This document shows positions 23,801-36,426 of a stretch of 64,000 nucleotides of DNA, piece by piece. Under the pieces are notes generated by a model, which did not search any database, had not been told where the DNA came from, and saw only the letters and a list, made by a program, of their open reading frames with translations. Source of the stretch: Capitella teleta (taxonomy: Eukaryota; Annelida; Polychaeta; Capitellidae); the NCBI GenBank assembly GCA_000328365.1, contig KB305899.1, positions 1 to 64,000 of the forward strand, written 5' to 3'. The position numbers and the translations under genes are program-made. Within the stretch, counting starts at the first letter, position 1. The number at the start of each line of letters is the position of its first letter.

Positions 23801-26800
23801 GTGCTTGTGATTAATGGACGTGCGTCTTCTTGTCATGCTCAGCTTTGGTGGGCGACAGTGCACTTTATGCACCTTCTGTGTTGACAATTATCATATTTAT
23901 AAGTTGGTCTCTCAGGCTCCAATTTAGTGGCTAGCATCATGCAATAACATCTCAGAGGAGGAGGCTGCATCAGAATTAGCTGATCCGTCTTTCAGATGAC
24001 GCTGTCACGCTGCGGGCATCATTTATGTCAGTGCGTTTACCTGTGTTAGGAATTGGCTTAATTTTTGAACTCTCTGATCTCAATTACCCAGTACCGAAAT
24101 AGTCTTGTTCCTGCCCTAATGGGCATGTGTGTGTGTGTATCTCACTCGTTTTATTGGCCTCCTCGTCCTCTTCATCTTGTGCTGCTTGGTTCTTCTTCAT
24201 TTACATTTTATTATCTATGAAGTGGTTAGTACATCTGAAAATTGCGCTAAATTTGATCATTTTGATCAGATTGAGCATCTGATGATGATCTTAGGGGGCC
24301 CAATAAAACGCATTTTCTCAATGCCCATCCTTATCAGTTTTCATCCTTATGGCCTTATTTTTTCATGTCTCCTCTGATCTTTATTCTCTCTTTTTTTTGC
24401 ACTCGATTCATGATTGACATATCTCATGTCACAACTGCTGAATTTGCATATAATTGAGTGTCCTCAAAATTGATTTTATTTGCTTTTGTTCATTTGGAAT
24501 TCACTTTTTTATCAATTTTTTGAGAGTCGGGGAGTCCTGAGTCATTAATGTAGCATTGTAATAGTGCTGGCTGTGTTATTCATATTATGCACTTTGACCT
24601 GAGGACTGCTCACTAATTCCTCCTCAATGTGTGTAGTTCTTTGTTCCTTATCTCCAATCTGATTATCAACATTCATTTTGATGTATTTCTTTACCCTCAT
24701 CTGTGGTTAATAAGTTAATTTGGTTTTAACCAAATATTAACCGGATTTAATTTTAAAGGCTATTGGGACTTAGGGTATATGAGGCTGGACTTATTTGACT
24801 TCACTGCCTTTTTCTATTCTGCCTTCATGAACTGGACACAAATGGAACCTTTTTTTGTGGTGCTTTTTATATGTAGAAGATGAAATCCGTTCTGTGTTAA
24901 CAGGTGCATCTACTCCTTTTTGCATCAAAGATTTAATGTCACTCGATTGAATCAATTCATGTCTGGCTTCCTTTCATTACATATATTCCTTGATGTGTTA
25001 GAATCACTTTGTAGTTGGAACCTGCTGAGGTTTCTCTTGTGTGGAAAAGGTTTTTCCTCCTTGATTCATCATCATTCCCTTTGCATTGAATTCCTGCTGC
25101 AAATATATGATTGAAACTGAAGTCTGAGCTAATTGATTTGTGTTTGCAGGACGAATGTGGTGATGAATTACTCTGAGGTGGAGGCCAAAGTGCGTGAAGC
25201 CACCAATGAGGAGGCGTGGGGTCCTCACGGGGGCCTCATGAACGAGATCGCCCAGTACACGTTCACCTACGAGCACTTCCCTGAGGTGATGGGCATGCTG
25301 TGGAAGCGACTCCTGCACGACAACAAGAAGAACTGGCGCAGGGTCTACAAGGTGCTCACATTCCACGCACAATTTATTTTTCTATAATTTGCATTCAAAT
25401 GATTTAGTTGAGAGTAATAAGTAAAATTGTGATTCTTAGAATCTTTGTTTCAACTTGTAACTATAAACTACTGAATTAAGTTCAACCCATCTCATAAATT
25501 ATGTATTTTTTATTGTATGGTAGTAACTGGTAACGTTTGTCAGTGTCGTGGCTGGCCGTATGAAGGGCGTCGCTCATTAATTTCTTTTGTGCACAGAGCC
25601 TTCTGCTGCTGACCTACTTAATTCGCAACGGATCTGAGCGTGTGGTCACCAGCACAAGAGAACACATCTACGACCTGCGACAACTGGAATCCTACACGTA
25701 CATTGATGAATTCGGCAAGGACCAAGGAATTAATGGTGAGATATCAGCACTCAGTGAATTCACTCGATTGTTTCATTTATTTTGATACATTTAATTTGTG
25801 AATCATGTGTTTTGTATGGAAGTATGTTGCTGCCCTGATCATGGCAAAACCTCTCATTTTGTGATTTTTGTTGAGCTAAAAAGTAAGATTTTAGATGGTC
25901 TTTATTTGACCTCTGACCTCAGAGCGGTCTTCATTTGACCTCTGACTTCAGAACTGTCTTCATTTGACATCAGCTCTGCATTGCAATTTGGCTTCTTCTG
26001 AGAGGAAATATGATTATATTTTTCGCATGAAAACATCTTGATTAGTTGCAGGTGTGCTTCGATGAATTGAATTGAAAGGAAACTGCTTGTACTTTTCTAT
26101 CGCTTTCTGTGGATAATAATCTCTTTTGACTGCTGGTTTTGCCTCTTCTCTCTGTACCCAACAGTTGCAACCTCTTGAAATTCCATTTAGGCGTTCTGTG
26201 ATTCTATTAAGATAACCTAAGCTTTCTGAAATGGAGATCGTTTGAAATTCCTTCCACTTGAGTCGTTTTGAGAGTCAACTCCACAACTTGAAGCATGCTG
26301 TTGTAGACTTGTACCTGGATTTTGCACTGTTCTTCATAGTTCCGTTGTTTACTTTTGCCATCACATGAAATCATTTGGGTGAGATGAAGTTGTTAGTGTT
26401 GAATGAGTTGCGATTTTTGATCAGTAATATTCAATATGGACTTTTAATATTGATCATCATTCATCATTGAAGTCCTACAATAATGCTGCACGTTTTGATT
26501 GAATCCCTTGCATAAATTATTCAATCAGCCGCTCATTCGATTGGACACACATTTCCACTTCATAAATTTAGTGTTGAGCATTATATCAGGTATGCAATGG
26601 TGAGACCTTGGGGCAAATTCGTGGCTTTCTTCAAATTCTTTATTTGCTTAAAACCTTGAAGCACGCTGGGTGTGGCTCCCAAATGCACCATTCACGCGCG
26701 CGCACTCTGTGCTCCCTTTGCGTGGATCTGCCCTTGGCCGTGTCCGACTGAATGAAGTAGCTCCATGTTTACTCATTGATTATTCCGCCCTCCTCCTGTT

Positions 26801-29800
26801 CACTGGACCGTGCATGCATTCCTTCGTTGCCTCACAGTGGATGCCGTGCGCCCGTCCAAGTCCTTCTTCCGCCACTTGATTCATTGCATAACGACGCCGT
26901 TGGCAGTAATTATTCCTGTCCGCTCGTCTGCTTGACAGCGCATCTCATCTTGGAAGGTGCTTCTCGCATTAGTCGCATCTGTACTGTAAATCTCCCAGTG
27001 CATATGAGTCAAAGGTCGAGGGGCGTCTTCTATTCGCTTGCCTCCTTAACTAGGTCAACAGGCCATGGGTTTCCATGCGCGCACAGCTGCCTATTACGTC
27101 ATCGGTGCAAGCACATGCTTGACCAATGTTGTGGCCAGCGCGCCAGACCTTGGACTCCGTGATAAGCGTTGCCTTGCGACGCTCGCAACCTGCCGATTTC
27201 TCACTCGGTCGCTGGCTGCTGACGGCATCGCTGCTCGTGCCGCGTGGTGGAGCTCAGCTACCCAGAAGTCATCATGATCGAGATGTACAGGAAGCACGTC
27301 AACAAGTACTCGTCTCTGCATCCCAAGTACGCCTCCTCCTCCTCCTCCGACGCCGCTGATACGTCAGTGCAGGACGTCGAAGTATCCTCGCTCAAAGGCA
27401 AAGGTGCTTTACCCTTCTCCCACTGGGTTACGTATTCGTGAAACGCAGGATTATGCTACGTGTGCGTATCAATTCGAGGGTTTGCGATGTGATAACATTC
27501 GGAATATTTCGATTCCTTGGTTGGTTAGCTCTGCCACCTGGCCCTCGTTGCGCGTGCTTTGTACACTCTGCATCATGCAGTAACTGTGCCAGTTACATTT
27601 GTGTTTGCCAGATTTCTGTTGTTTGTTTTTTTTTTTTTGGTCATTAGACTGTGTCGTGATGTCTGTTGTTGTCTGTTGTCTTCTCCTGCTGCTGACACTC
27701 GGATGTTGTTGTCTTGTTGTATGAATTAACCACTCCTTGTTTTGATTTTCTGAATGCAAAACTTGTCCAAATATGTTTTCATTGGGCGTCCTGTTGTGGC
27801 TGTTTTTTTTTTTGTCTGGGATTTCTTGCTCTGAATCCTCGGCTGCTGTGTTCTGCTGTTGCGCCTTCTCTAAATCTCTGCGTATTCTGTTGTTTTCTTC
27901 ACAATGCCATGTTGGTTCAGCAACCGAGGTTGGCCTTCCAATGTACATGTTGCACATAAGTCATTGGTCATAGCCTCATAGGTCATAGGTCACTCATAGG
28001 TCAAGGTGACTTAGCGTATGTAATAACTGGTATTTGCTGTGACTTTATATTGTTGTTGTTAATGAATATTGATTCACAATTCATTTACAGTTCGACAGAA
28101 AACTAAAGACCTCTTAGACTTCATTCAAGACGATGACCGACTGAGAGAAGAGAGGAAGAAAGCCAAGAAGAACAAGGACAAGTACGTCGGTCTGTCAGGG
28201 GAGCGCGCTGGCTTTGACTTCAACAGCTACAGTGAGCACTAAATGAGGGTCGCTTCTTTTGTTGACATTTCTCCTTCTGTAGAGGGTGACTCGTACGATG
28301 ATGAACCTCGGTCGTTTGGATACAGTGAACGGACGACCCAAAAGGGAGACCGAGGAGGGGGCGGTAGGGACCGCTCCCTTGATGAGATTGAGGAGTGGGA
28401 CAACGGCAACAAGTCCATTGCAGATGAGGTCATAGGCCGTGTGAAGGACTTTGTGAACCGAGCCAAGAGCTTTGACGAGGCCCCTGACCACGGGTCAGTA
28501 CTGCACGCTCTTCCATTTTGATGCATTATCTTCTTTTGCAGGAATGACGACACGTTGTTTGATGAAGACCACCCTAGTCCACGTTCCAGCCGCAAGGAAT
28601 TCCATGATGACGATTTTAGCGCCTCTAAAAATGCCTACTCACCCCCGTCACCCGCGAATAACAGCGCCAAGAAAGGGCGGCCAGTCAGGAAGATTGATTT
28701 GGGAGCAGCCTCGGATTACGGCCGGGAAGGTCGATCAAAAGTATGCCGTCACCTTCCACCCATTATGAACCCTGCGTTATACTTTAGCGTTTTCTTGCTC
28801 TAATCTGCAGATATCGCTTTTAAATACCTTTGTGTGCTTTTCATTGAATGTTGCTGTTATCTTTCATAAAATGACCAGCATTTCCCCTCTGCACCCCTCT
28901 TCCCTGATAAGCAGATTATCAGATAAGGTTTTATTGCCGCATTTCTATTTACACAAACCTTGTATGATGTGAAGCAAGTCTCTCTCTTTCTGGCAAGGTG
29001 CCAAGTTCATTGTTTTCGGTGTAGACAGATTTATCAGCAACTAAATCGTAACAATGAAGATTAATTTTTATGCTGCATTCAAACGTACTCATTGAACCGT
29101 TCTCTCCTACTTCTGCAGACAAAAAGCCAGAGTTCGGATGATTTTGCTGACTTTCCTCGAGTCCCTTCATCTCCTTCCAAGTCGAAGCAGCAGCCCCCTC
29201 CGGATCTCCTGGGAGGCCTCAGCGGTCCCTCTTCCCCTGCAAACGGAGATTTCGCTGATTTTAATCCTCGCTCTACGGAACGTAACGGAGATGAATTCTC
29301 GCCTTTCCCTGCAGCTTCGCAAAATGCCACTTCTCCAAAAAGGTTAGTCTCACTTTTCGGTTTCATTTAAAGTTTTAGACAAATGAGGAATTATTCTCTT
29401 CGTAGGAAGTCTGTTACGGCTCAACAATTATTGTACGAGTATTTTAATTTTAATTTTACTTTTTTTTTCTCTCTCTTGCGGTTGGTTTGAGGGATGTTTT
29501 CTCTCTTTGTGGGTTAATTGATGTTCCACTTCTGATGTATTTATTTATCTTATCTTTTTATTTCTGCCATTTCATTTCTTTCCCTTTTCCAGCCATCATG
29601 ATGAGGATGAATTTGCTGATTTTGCCCAATTTAACAATCATTCCAAAAGGTGAATGTCTTGGACGTGTGTTTCTCAGACACCTAATTCCGTCTTTCACGC
29701 TGTCTTCCTAACGCTCTGCCACACTCACTCTGAAAGCTTCTTTTTAAATTTTGTATTATTTCCTTATTTTCTGCATGGGTTTTGTTTACGGTGAATTCTT

Positions 29801-32800
29801 GGGTCAGGTCTCCGTTACTTGATTAGCGGCCTCTGCTGTTTTCCCTTGCTCAACGGATGATTACACTGTGTTCACCCTCAAACGGATTGCAGTGTCGGCT
29901 TAATCCATAATCCTCTTTATTTTGGTAAAAGCCGTATTAGCAACGGCTGTCTGTAGACGATGTGTACGGCATGTTTTGTTTTTGCTCAATCTGAGCATTT
30001 GTAGATTTTGTGTTATACAAATGCATAATTGACTTTCTGCATAGCATTATCTGGATTCAGTGTACATTCCCAAAATATCACAGTCAGATGTTAACTGATT
30101 GCATAACTGATCTATTATCTAATTCATCTATTTTATAACAACGTTTGTTTTATAACAGTTCGTCGTCTGCTGAGTTTGCGGACTTTTCGTCCGCCCCTCC
30201 TGCTCCTCCGTCCGCCTCCCTGCTCACCCCTCCCGATTCCTCTGCGTCCAGCAGCCACTTTGATCTGCTGAGTGGAATGTCGGCCGCTCCCTCAGCCAAC
30301 CTGATGGCGCCTGCCGCCCCTGCCGCCCCTCAAGGCATGATGGCTGCAGGCATGCCGCCCATGATGATGCAACCGCCTGCTGCCATGATGGCCATGCCAG
30401 CACAGGTCAGCCACCTCTCTTGTTCTTCTTTACTTCTGGTCTGGGTGTCATCTGGACTTAGACAAAAGGAAACAGTGACTGTGATGAATTGACATGATTG
30501 TGGTATTGTAAATATCACATGAGCAGTGTTACTGGCTTTGTGGTCCTCAATTTGCTCATGAATGTTGATTATTGTCACTGGTCATAGGTTGTTCTTTAAA
30601 AGGTTATAACTCATAAGGAGTCAAAGGTCATAATGTATGAAGAAGCTTATGGCGCGGTTTAATAATTAAATTGTGAGTGCTCATTGTGCTGCGTGTGTTC
30701 ACAGCAGATGATGGCTGTACCTCAGCAGCAGCAGCAGAATGCGATGGCGTACAATGCCGCTCTTCAGCAACAGCAAGCGTACATGAACATGGTAAACTCA
30801 ACACCTGTAAATAACCCTTTTTTCCAAACGGTGGAAGTTTTTATTTGTTAGTTTATTTTCACCTTTTGGCATCTTCTTCGGTTTTTTTTTGTTTTTTGTT
30901 TTTTGTTTTTTTTTAACCTCTGCCAGCACACCATTAATGAGGTCATAGGTCATTTCATTTCCAGGGGCGTGCCATTTCAAACCTTCTCTTCAACCTTCCT
31001 CTTTAATTAAACCCCTAGTTAAGGCGGACAATGGTCTTTGGCAGTCTGTTCTCTATGGTCTCTCCTGATGTAAATGCATCTCTTCTTAACTCTAAATGAT
31101 CAATTATTATAATTTAATACTTGATAATTAAAAGTGACCTGAGATGAGACGCGAGTAATTGCAGAATTCGGCCATGATGGCTGCATCGTCTGGTGCTCCT
31201 CTGATGGGGATGTCCGCTCAGCCAATGATGGCTGCTCCCCCCTCCTCCTCCTCCGTATCGTCATCCATGCAACCCTCACTAAACCCAAGCACCACTGCGC
31301 AGGTTTGATTTGGAATATTTTGATTTTTATTTTTTTTTTTTTTATTTTTTTTTCTGGTTTTGGCTTTTGGATGTTTTTATTAGTTTGCTATAAGTTATGC
31401 ACATTTTCTTGTGTGGAATGATGTGTTTCTGATGGAGTTTTGCTTTGCAGCACGGGATGTCTGGCTCCAACCCCAACACATGGACCAACGCGGGATCTGT
31501 GAACATCAACCTGGACAACCTGAGTTCTGCTTCCAAGTTCCAGCGGTCAGCTGCGCCATCCATGAACCAGCTGCAGCAGACCAACTACAGCACTGGTCAG
31601 TTTGCTATTCTTAATCGTCAATCTTGAAGAAATGTTTCTGAATTTTCTTTATGAAAGATGTGCCTGTTGAGTATGTTGAAGGAGGTTCGTTCTGATAACT
31701 CATGTTATTTTGTGCGTTGTTTTCTGTTATATTTTCGCTTGATGGAGACCTGTGCCGCACTATCGTTTTGTGGTTCTCTTCGGTTTTATACGGTTGCAAA
31801 TATTGTTTTTTTATTCAGAGCACTAAAATGTCCTCCTGTACTGTAGTCAACTGCTTACCCACCCCACCTCTGCAGGCGATTGCGGGTACTAATGCAGTGA
31901 ACTTTATTCACTCGTGCATTTTGAAGTCTTGGGATTGTCACTAAGTCTGCTAATGCAAGCTGTCATCTTTGCCGTGGATTGGTGTCCATTAAAACGTGCT
32001 GATTCTATTCAATTACTGGTTGGAAGAAGCTGTCAATTAAGTCTTTGCTACATTTTATATTTTGTCAAGTGTTAACTAATTTTGTCTTATTCTGGCATTC
32101 TCGGTTGAGAATCAGTTTAGGAAATTTGTCATCTCAGGACAACACACTTTGACTTCAATTAATGAACTCATCAAATCTACAGATATTTTTCATTCACAAC
32201 TCACAAAATAATCAGACTGTTACTTCAAAAATTTATCCACCAAGAATTGATTCAACTTCTGTACTTTTTCACCTCAGCCCTTGGCATTTTGCTTGTTGAA
32301 GCTTGCATGTTTTTTGTCTTTATTATCTCTTGCATATTGTTGCATATCCTTGGTGAGTTTTTTATACCCTTAGGCATGGTTTGTTAAGTTGAAGTGAATT
32401 TGGATGTCAAAGCCAGCTGGAATTTATTTAATTTAACACTGGGATGAATGACGTTATGTCCTGTCTGCGCATTTCATCAACGATAGAAGTCCTCCAGTCA
32501 AGTGCTGTCTTGTTCCTCACTTTCCACTTTAGTTAACAAAACAAAAAAAAACCTACTCGGACTTCTTTTTGTTGTTGGAGCATCTGATCACAATTATTTG
32601 CAGCTCCCATGAGTCCCCAGATGAACAACATGTACGGCATGCCGCCCGGTGTGGGGGGCGTGACCAGCGGAATGGCTCAGATGAACATGACGCCCCAGCA
32701 ATCAGGTCAGCTCACACGCCGCTTTGCCAAAACAACGACTGATTTCTGTCTTCTTTTTTTTTTTCACAGGAGGCATGATGGGAGCTCCTATGATGGTGCC

Positions 32801-32894
32801 TCCCGGGATGACCACACAGCAACAGCAACAGCAACAACATCAGCTGCAACAACGAGCAAACAGTGCTTTCTCGTCTTTCGGCAACTTCAAATAA
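20878..32894 (+). CDS. CLINT1: EpsinR / clathrin interactor 1 (ENTH-domain adaptor)
   Basis: EpsinR binds PI4P through its ENTH domain and links clathrin, AP-1 and SNARE cargo at the trans-Golgi and endosomes. Fourteen exons: 20878-20918, 25150-25351, 25597-25735, 28091-28231, 28283-28493, 28542-28740, 29119-29342, 29593-29649, 30159-30405, 30705-30791, 31165-31302, 31451-31595, 32604-32705 and 32770-32894; 685 residues (human 625). The ENTH domain is at about 1-150 (WKVRELADK, NVVMNYSEVEAKVREATN, HDNKKNWRRVYKSLLLL, IRNGSERVV, DQGIN) and ends in the family hallmark DDDRLREERKKAKKNKDKYVG. RKIDLGAASDYG matches human CLINT1. Repeated DFADF-type motifs (DDFADF, GDFADF, DEFADF, AEFADF) suit the AP-1/GGA ear, then a Met/Gln-rich tail with NTWTNAGSVNINLDNL, ending SSFGNFK. 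The ENTH sequence favours epsinR over epsins 1-3; no UIMs were seen. Confidence 0.95.
20919..25149 (+). other. CLINT1 intron 1, no gene recognised
   Basis: 4.2 kb, AT-rich. It contains a near-perfect 43-bp palindrome (21763-21805) and a short GT run near 24127. Open frames are short. One at 20996-21244 is preceded by a good acceptor-like CACTGCAG but is not phase-compatible with exon 1 as a sensible extension. Confidence 0.6.
21763..21805. repeat. Near-perfect 43-bp palindrome
   Basis: Arms 21763-21783 and 21785-21805 are reverse complements with two mismatches (AATATCCA...GTTTG / CAAAC...TGGATATT), separated by one base. Confidence 0.8.
25897..25982. repeat. 29-bp tandem repeat, three diverged copies
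   Basis: Units start at 25897, 25926 and 25955 with GGTCTTYATTTGACCTCTGA or close variants; the third copy is the most diverged. Units one and two contain TGACCTCTGAC, overlapping nuclear-receptor half-sites. Confidence 0.8.
27266..27403 (+). CDS. Candidate cassette exon of CLINT1 (46 residues)
   Basis: An acceptor (CTACCCAG before 27266) and a donor (GTGCTT at 27404) bound 138 bp that stay open and have phase 1 at both ends, exactly the phase of the flanking CLINT1 junction 25735/28091. It would insert EVIMIEMYRKHVNKYSSL and then a Ser/Asp-rich stretch between GIN and VRQKTKD. Codons favour G/C at third positions like genuine exons here, and the same frame is open upstream to 27223. The human protein has no such insert as far as I know. 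It may instead be an exon or fragment of another gene. Confidence 0.35.
27980..28003 (+). promoter_or_regulatory. Three AGGTCA half-sites (DR1 and DR5 spacing)
   Basis: AGGTCA at 27980-27985, 27987-27992 and 27998-28003: a 1-nt spacer, then a 5-nt spacer. These spacings are those used by RXR-type nuclear-receptor dimers. Function is not shown. Confidence 0.3.
29650..30158 (+). other. CLINT1 intron 8
   Basis: About 0.5 kb, AT-rich; nothing recognised. Confidence 0.6.
31596..32603 (+). other. CLINT1 intron 12
   Basis: About 1 kb, AT-rich; nothing recognised. Confidence 0.6.
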
Positions 32895-34669
32895 AATTCA
32901 TCAAAATTCACAAAAACAAAACTAATGATAACATCACCATATTTTATTTTATTTTTTTGCCTCGCTTTTTTTTTTGTTTCTGGTCAAATCCAAAATGAGC
33001 CTTATTTCATTATTATTCTCTTCTTATAACAACAACAACAATATATATAAAATGAAATTAGTGGTTTATATTTTACGTCATATCATGGTCAGGTTTACAT
33101 GTATTGAGAGTATGCTGAATACTTGTTGTGTAATATATATGTACATTTGACTACACTTATAAAGCCGGCGTGCTTCTATGTAGATAGAAATTCATGGATT
33201 CGTTCTTTTGTCTATTTCTTTGTTATTTGTGAATAATTATTCTAATGAACAATCCACTTGTGATATGTATAGCGAATGAGTGTGGTACGCATGTTGTATG
33301 TTGGAATTCATTCACAATTTATTTGTTGATATATTATTCGTCAGGAAGAATAAAATAAAAAAGTAAATATCTCGTTGGGATTTTTTTTTTTCTTCCAATC
33401 TTGATTCTAAAAAAAAAAAATTTGGTAACATTCCGTTTATCTCTGATTTTGACGACGTGCAATCGTTTTTTTGTTTTGTCTATTTTTTTTCTTCTCTTTT
33501 TTCATTCCACATTTCCTCTTAAATGGCTACTGCACTGAATGAATGAGACGTAATTGCTGGTGTGTCAACCATGATCATTTGCTCTTAACTCGCTTCTCCG
33601 CCTCCTCCCTTATATTTTATTCCTTTTTTCTTCGCTGTTGTGTAGGCGTTTGCATGGTCTTAATTATTATTCAGTTGGAGGATATGTTAACCTTTTGATG
33701 AGAAATGGAATAAACGATATATTTACACATTTGCGTTTGGTTTTTGCGTACATTTTCATTTCATTTTTTTTTTTTATTTTCATCCATAAACCTACATCTG
33801 TGATGGCATAAAATTAAACTTGTTGGTGCTCATTTCACTGAATAGCTGCATTGAAATTACATTACAGTATGTTGAGTTGTTTTTGTTTTGTTTTCTTTTT
33901 TATATAGTGCAAAATAGGCTTATTGATTAGCATTAGCGTTCTGCATCTATTATCAGTATGTGTGAGTTTGACTCCATCCGAAAGTACGTTATGATTTGCC
34001 ACATACATTCATGATCATTCGCAAAAACGAAGTTTAATCTCATCAGATTTTGATTTCAATCCATACTCAAGACATGAGTCTGCATCTGTGGCCAGATGAA
34101 TGGTTATGTGCCGATGCTTCTGCAACACTGAGCGCTGGCAAGCAAGCGTATTTGTGTGAATTTGGTTTTGGAAGGGAAACAATTGCATTGCTTCCCTTGA
34201 AACGCTCCGAATTGTGTTTATTCTGGTGCATGTTTTGAATTAAGGGACTGCACCGTAAGTTCAGAAATGAAGTAATTCAAATAGAAATATTATTAGAAAT
34301 GAACAATATAGTAGGCTAAACCTACTATCCCCTTCTGTTTCGATGTTTCCTTCAAATTGAGCGCTAGTAATAAGTAATCCTGCTGTGTTTAGGCCTTTGT
34401 ACAAGTAATAGGTAAATTTGGAAACCGCGCCTATTGCAAACTCACCCTTCAATATGAATATTTGATAGAATACAGATTGAATCAATTGATTTCGAACGTG
34501 TACATGTATAATGCTTTCATATTCATAGTTTATATACGAATGTCTGAAGTATTGCTTTGGCTTGTGAATTGAAAATAATATGGAGCGTTTTCAACCATTT
34601 TATTGCACGCAAATGATCGAAATTTATGAGTATTGAGTAACAGTAATTCGAGGGATTTTCCGGTGATTT
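32895..34669. other. CLINT1 3' UTR and spacer to the next minus-strand gene
   Basis: Very AT-rich with several T and A runs. AATAAA occurs at 33349-33354 and again at 33354-33359, the likely CLINT1 poly(A) signals. The complement of AATAAA at 34598-34603 would serve the minus-strand gene ending at 34670. No coding signal was seen. Confidence 0.6.
33349..33359 (+). terminator. Overlapping AATAAA signals for CLINT1
   Basis: Two overlapping canonical hexamers 455 bp after the stop codon. Confidence 0.55.
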
Positions 34670-35185
34670 CTATGACAGCAGCTGGTTGAAGCGGAGATGA
34701 GACGCGTGAATATCTCCGCTGACGCCAGTTTTCCAGCCGTACGGCTGATTCGGAGATCCGTTGCTAGGCGACAAAATCGGATAACTGCGATTCACAGGCC
34801 CAGAGTGAAGCCGTCTGTTTACATTCATGCGAGCACTGTCCGCCATCGACACAAATGGTTCCTGGTCAGGGGCCGCGACACCCACGATGGGCGGCAGGTG
34901 TGTGTCCGTGTTTTGTCTCTGCTGACCATACTCAGGAATGACCAGCGGACCGAAGCCGTACAGAGTCGGATTGAGTGAGCCAGCCACGCCCAGTCCTGTG
35001 ATGTTCTCCAGCCGACGTGGGTGAACGATGTCTGATGGCGCTGGTTTGGGCAGAGGACGCCGCCCTGCCTCCCCTACGGCGTAGCTGGCTATGTCCATGT
35101 GGTCAGTCAGCACTGGGATGTGTCCACAGGATGAGTCACATCTCGCGTACATCAGGTGGTCTCCGTTGGAGGACATTCGACGCAT
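34670..35185 (-). CDS. Unrecognised 171-residue protein, intronless coding frame
   Basis: ATG at 35185 preceded in frame by a stop four codons upstream; stop TAG at 34672-34670; a minus-strand AATAAA lies 67 bp beyond. The frame is G/C-rich at third positions and long for this AT-rich region, so it is probably a real gene. The protein starts MRRMSSNGDHLMYARCDSS, contains several short Pro/Gly-rich segments (PLPKPAPSDIVHPRR, LNPTLYGFGPLVIPEYG, SPSNGSPNQPYGWKT), and has no obvious signal peptide, membrane segment or coiled coil. Low-complexity PxxY/GW-type pieces recall small ciliary microtubule-associated proteins, but that is impression only. Confidence 0.65.
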   Translation of the reverse strand: MRRMSSNGDHLMYARCDSSCGHIPVLTDHMDIASYAVGEAGRRPLPKPAPSDIVHPRRLENITGLGVAGSLNPTLYGFGPLVIPEYGQQRQNTDTHLPPIVGVAAPDQEPFVSMADSARMNVNRRLHSGPVNRSYPILSPSNGSPNQPYGWKTGVSGDIHASHLRFNQLLS

Positions 35186-36426
35186 GTTGAACTATGTGGC
35201 TGGGGAGGCGGCGTCTGTGGTGACAGAAATGAGGTCACCGGGAACTTCTTTTGCTTTACTGGAAAGAGGCGGTACCATTACCAGTGGAATCACCATTCGC
35301 TTATCTTACCTGTTTGCCAAACCAATTGAAACTTAACCGCAGAATTATGATTTCTGTGAATGTCTCGGGTACGAAGCAGCGTTCGGGTTTCAGTAGACAT
35401 GGATTACCAGCGGTCTATTTATTGGTGCTCTCTAAGGAGCTTAAGTCAACGTCTGAGTGGTGATCCTCGACTGGGGCGAATCAATCCAGCCAAATGTCAC
35501 AGAGCAGTCTGCTGCACAAATATTCTCTATGCAAATGAAATTGACTTTGCTTTACTTGATACGTAGAAGTGAGTGTGTGATACGTGAAGTTGTTTGTTAA
35601 CTGCATTATTTCCTCAGCCAAGTTCAGCAACATCCGAACTTTTGTAGACTGTTTCGATATTCGAAGGATCACACTTCGCCTTGTCCTAAATCCGCACGAT
35701 TTAATTTTCCTATTCGCTAATCACTATAATTATATGCCGACAATACTTCTATTTTATAGTTTACGTGTAAACTAGAGAGTGCATACACCCCAACCCCTGA
35801 TTGATGTATGGCACTGTAGGCCTTAGCAGTTATGAGGATCAAATTAAGTGACATAAAAGTAACCAAAACTAATAACATATGATAATTGACTCACGCCACA
35901 TGAGTCATATGATCCACCATATAGACTTGTATAGGCCGATGTAAAGAAAGGAAACCACAATATTCAATTTAAATCTAATAATTATATGGGAAAACTGCTA
36001 CTAAAGTACTAGTATATCTTGTAGTACACGGCTGCCTTATTTAAAATTTAATGGACAATATAATAATGGATATTAAAATTACTTACTTCCTCTATGGTTC
36101 TACTAAAGAGCCTATTTTCTATTTTATACACAGCATGGAAAAAACATCATTGCATGTACTTGTAGATAAACTTTTGAATCGCTCTGAACGCATGTGCTAG
36201 TAGGCCTTCCCTTTAAATCCCAGTATATAATTATTACCATTACGGTAACCATGAAGAGCTTTCTTCGATGAGCGCCAAAGTGCATTCGCAGTCATAACGC
36301 GGCTTGCGATATTAGCTCGATATTCAACGCAGTTGGATGTTTTTGGGACCCGGGATTTTCGTTTCTGTTATTGAGCATTGTTATTGTGAATATTTGTAAA
36401 GTATCGATGTTGATTATTGAAAAGTC
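35186..36426. other. Spacer between the minus-strand gene and GINS4
   Basis: 1.2 kb containing the probable promoters of both divergent genes. It includes an E2F-type site (36272-36279) near GINS4; otherwise nothing recognised. Confidence 0.5.
36272..36279 (-). promoter_or_regulatory. E2F-type site upstream of GINS4
   Basis: GCGCCAAA, that is TTTGGCGC on the minus strand, a perfect TTTSGCGC consensus 148 bp before the GINS4 ATG. GINS genes are classic G1/S E2F targets in animals. Confidence 0.5.

Larger units (their letters stand above)
25736..28090 (+). other. CLINT1 intron 3 with tandem repeat and possible cassette exon
   Basis: Contains a 29-bp tandem repeat (25897-25982), a locally GC-rich stretch around 26640-27430, a phase-symmetric exon-like block (27266-27403) and a cluster of AGGTCA half-sites (27980-28003). 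Confidence 0.6.
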
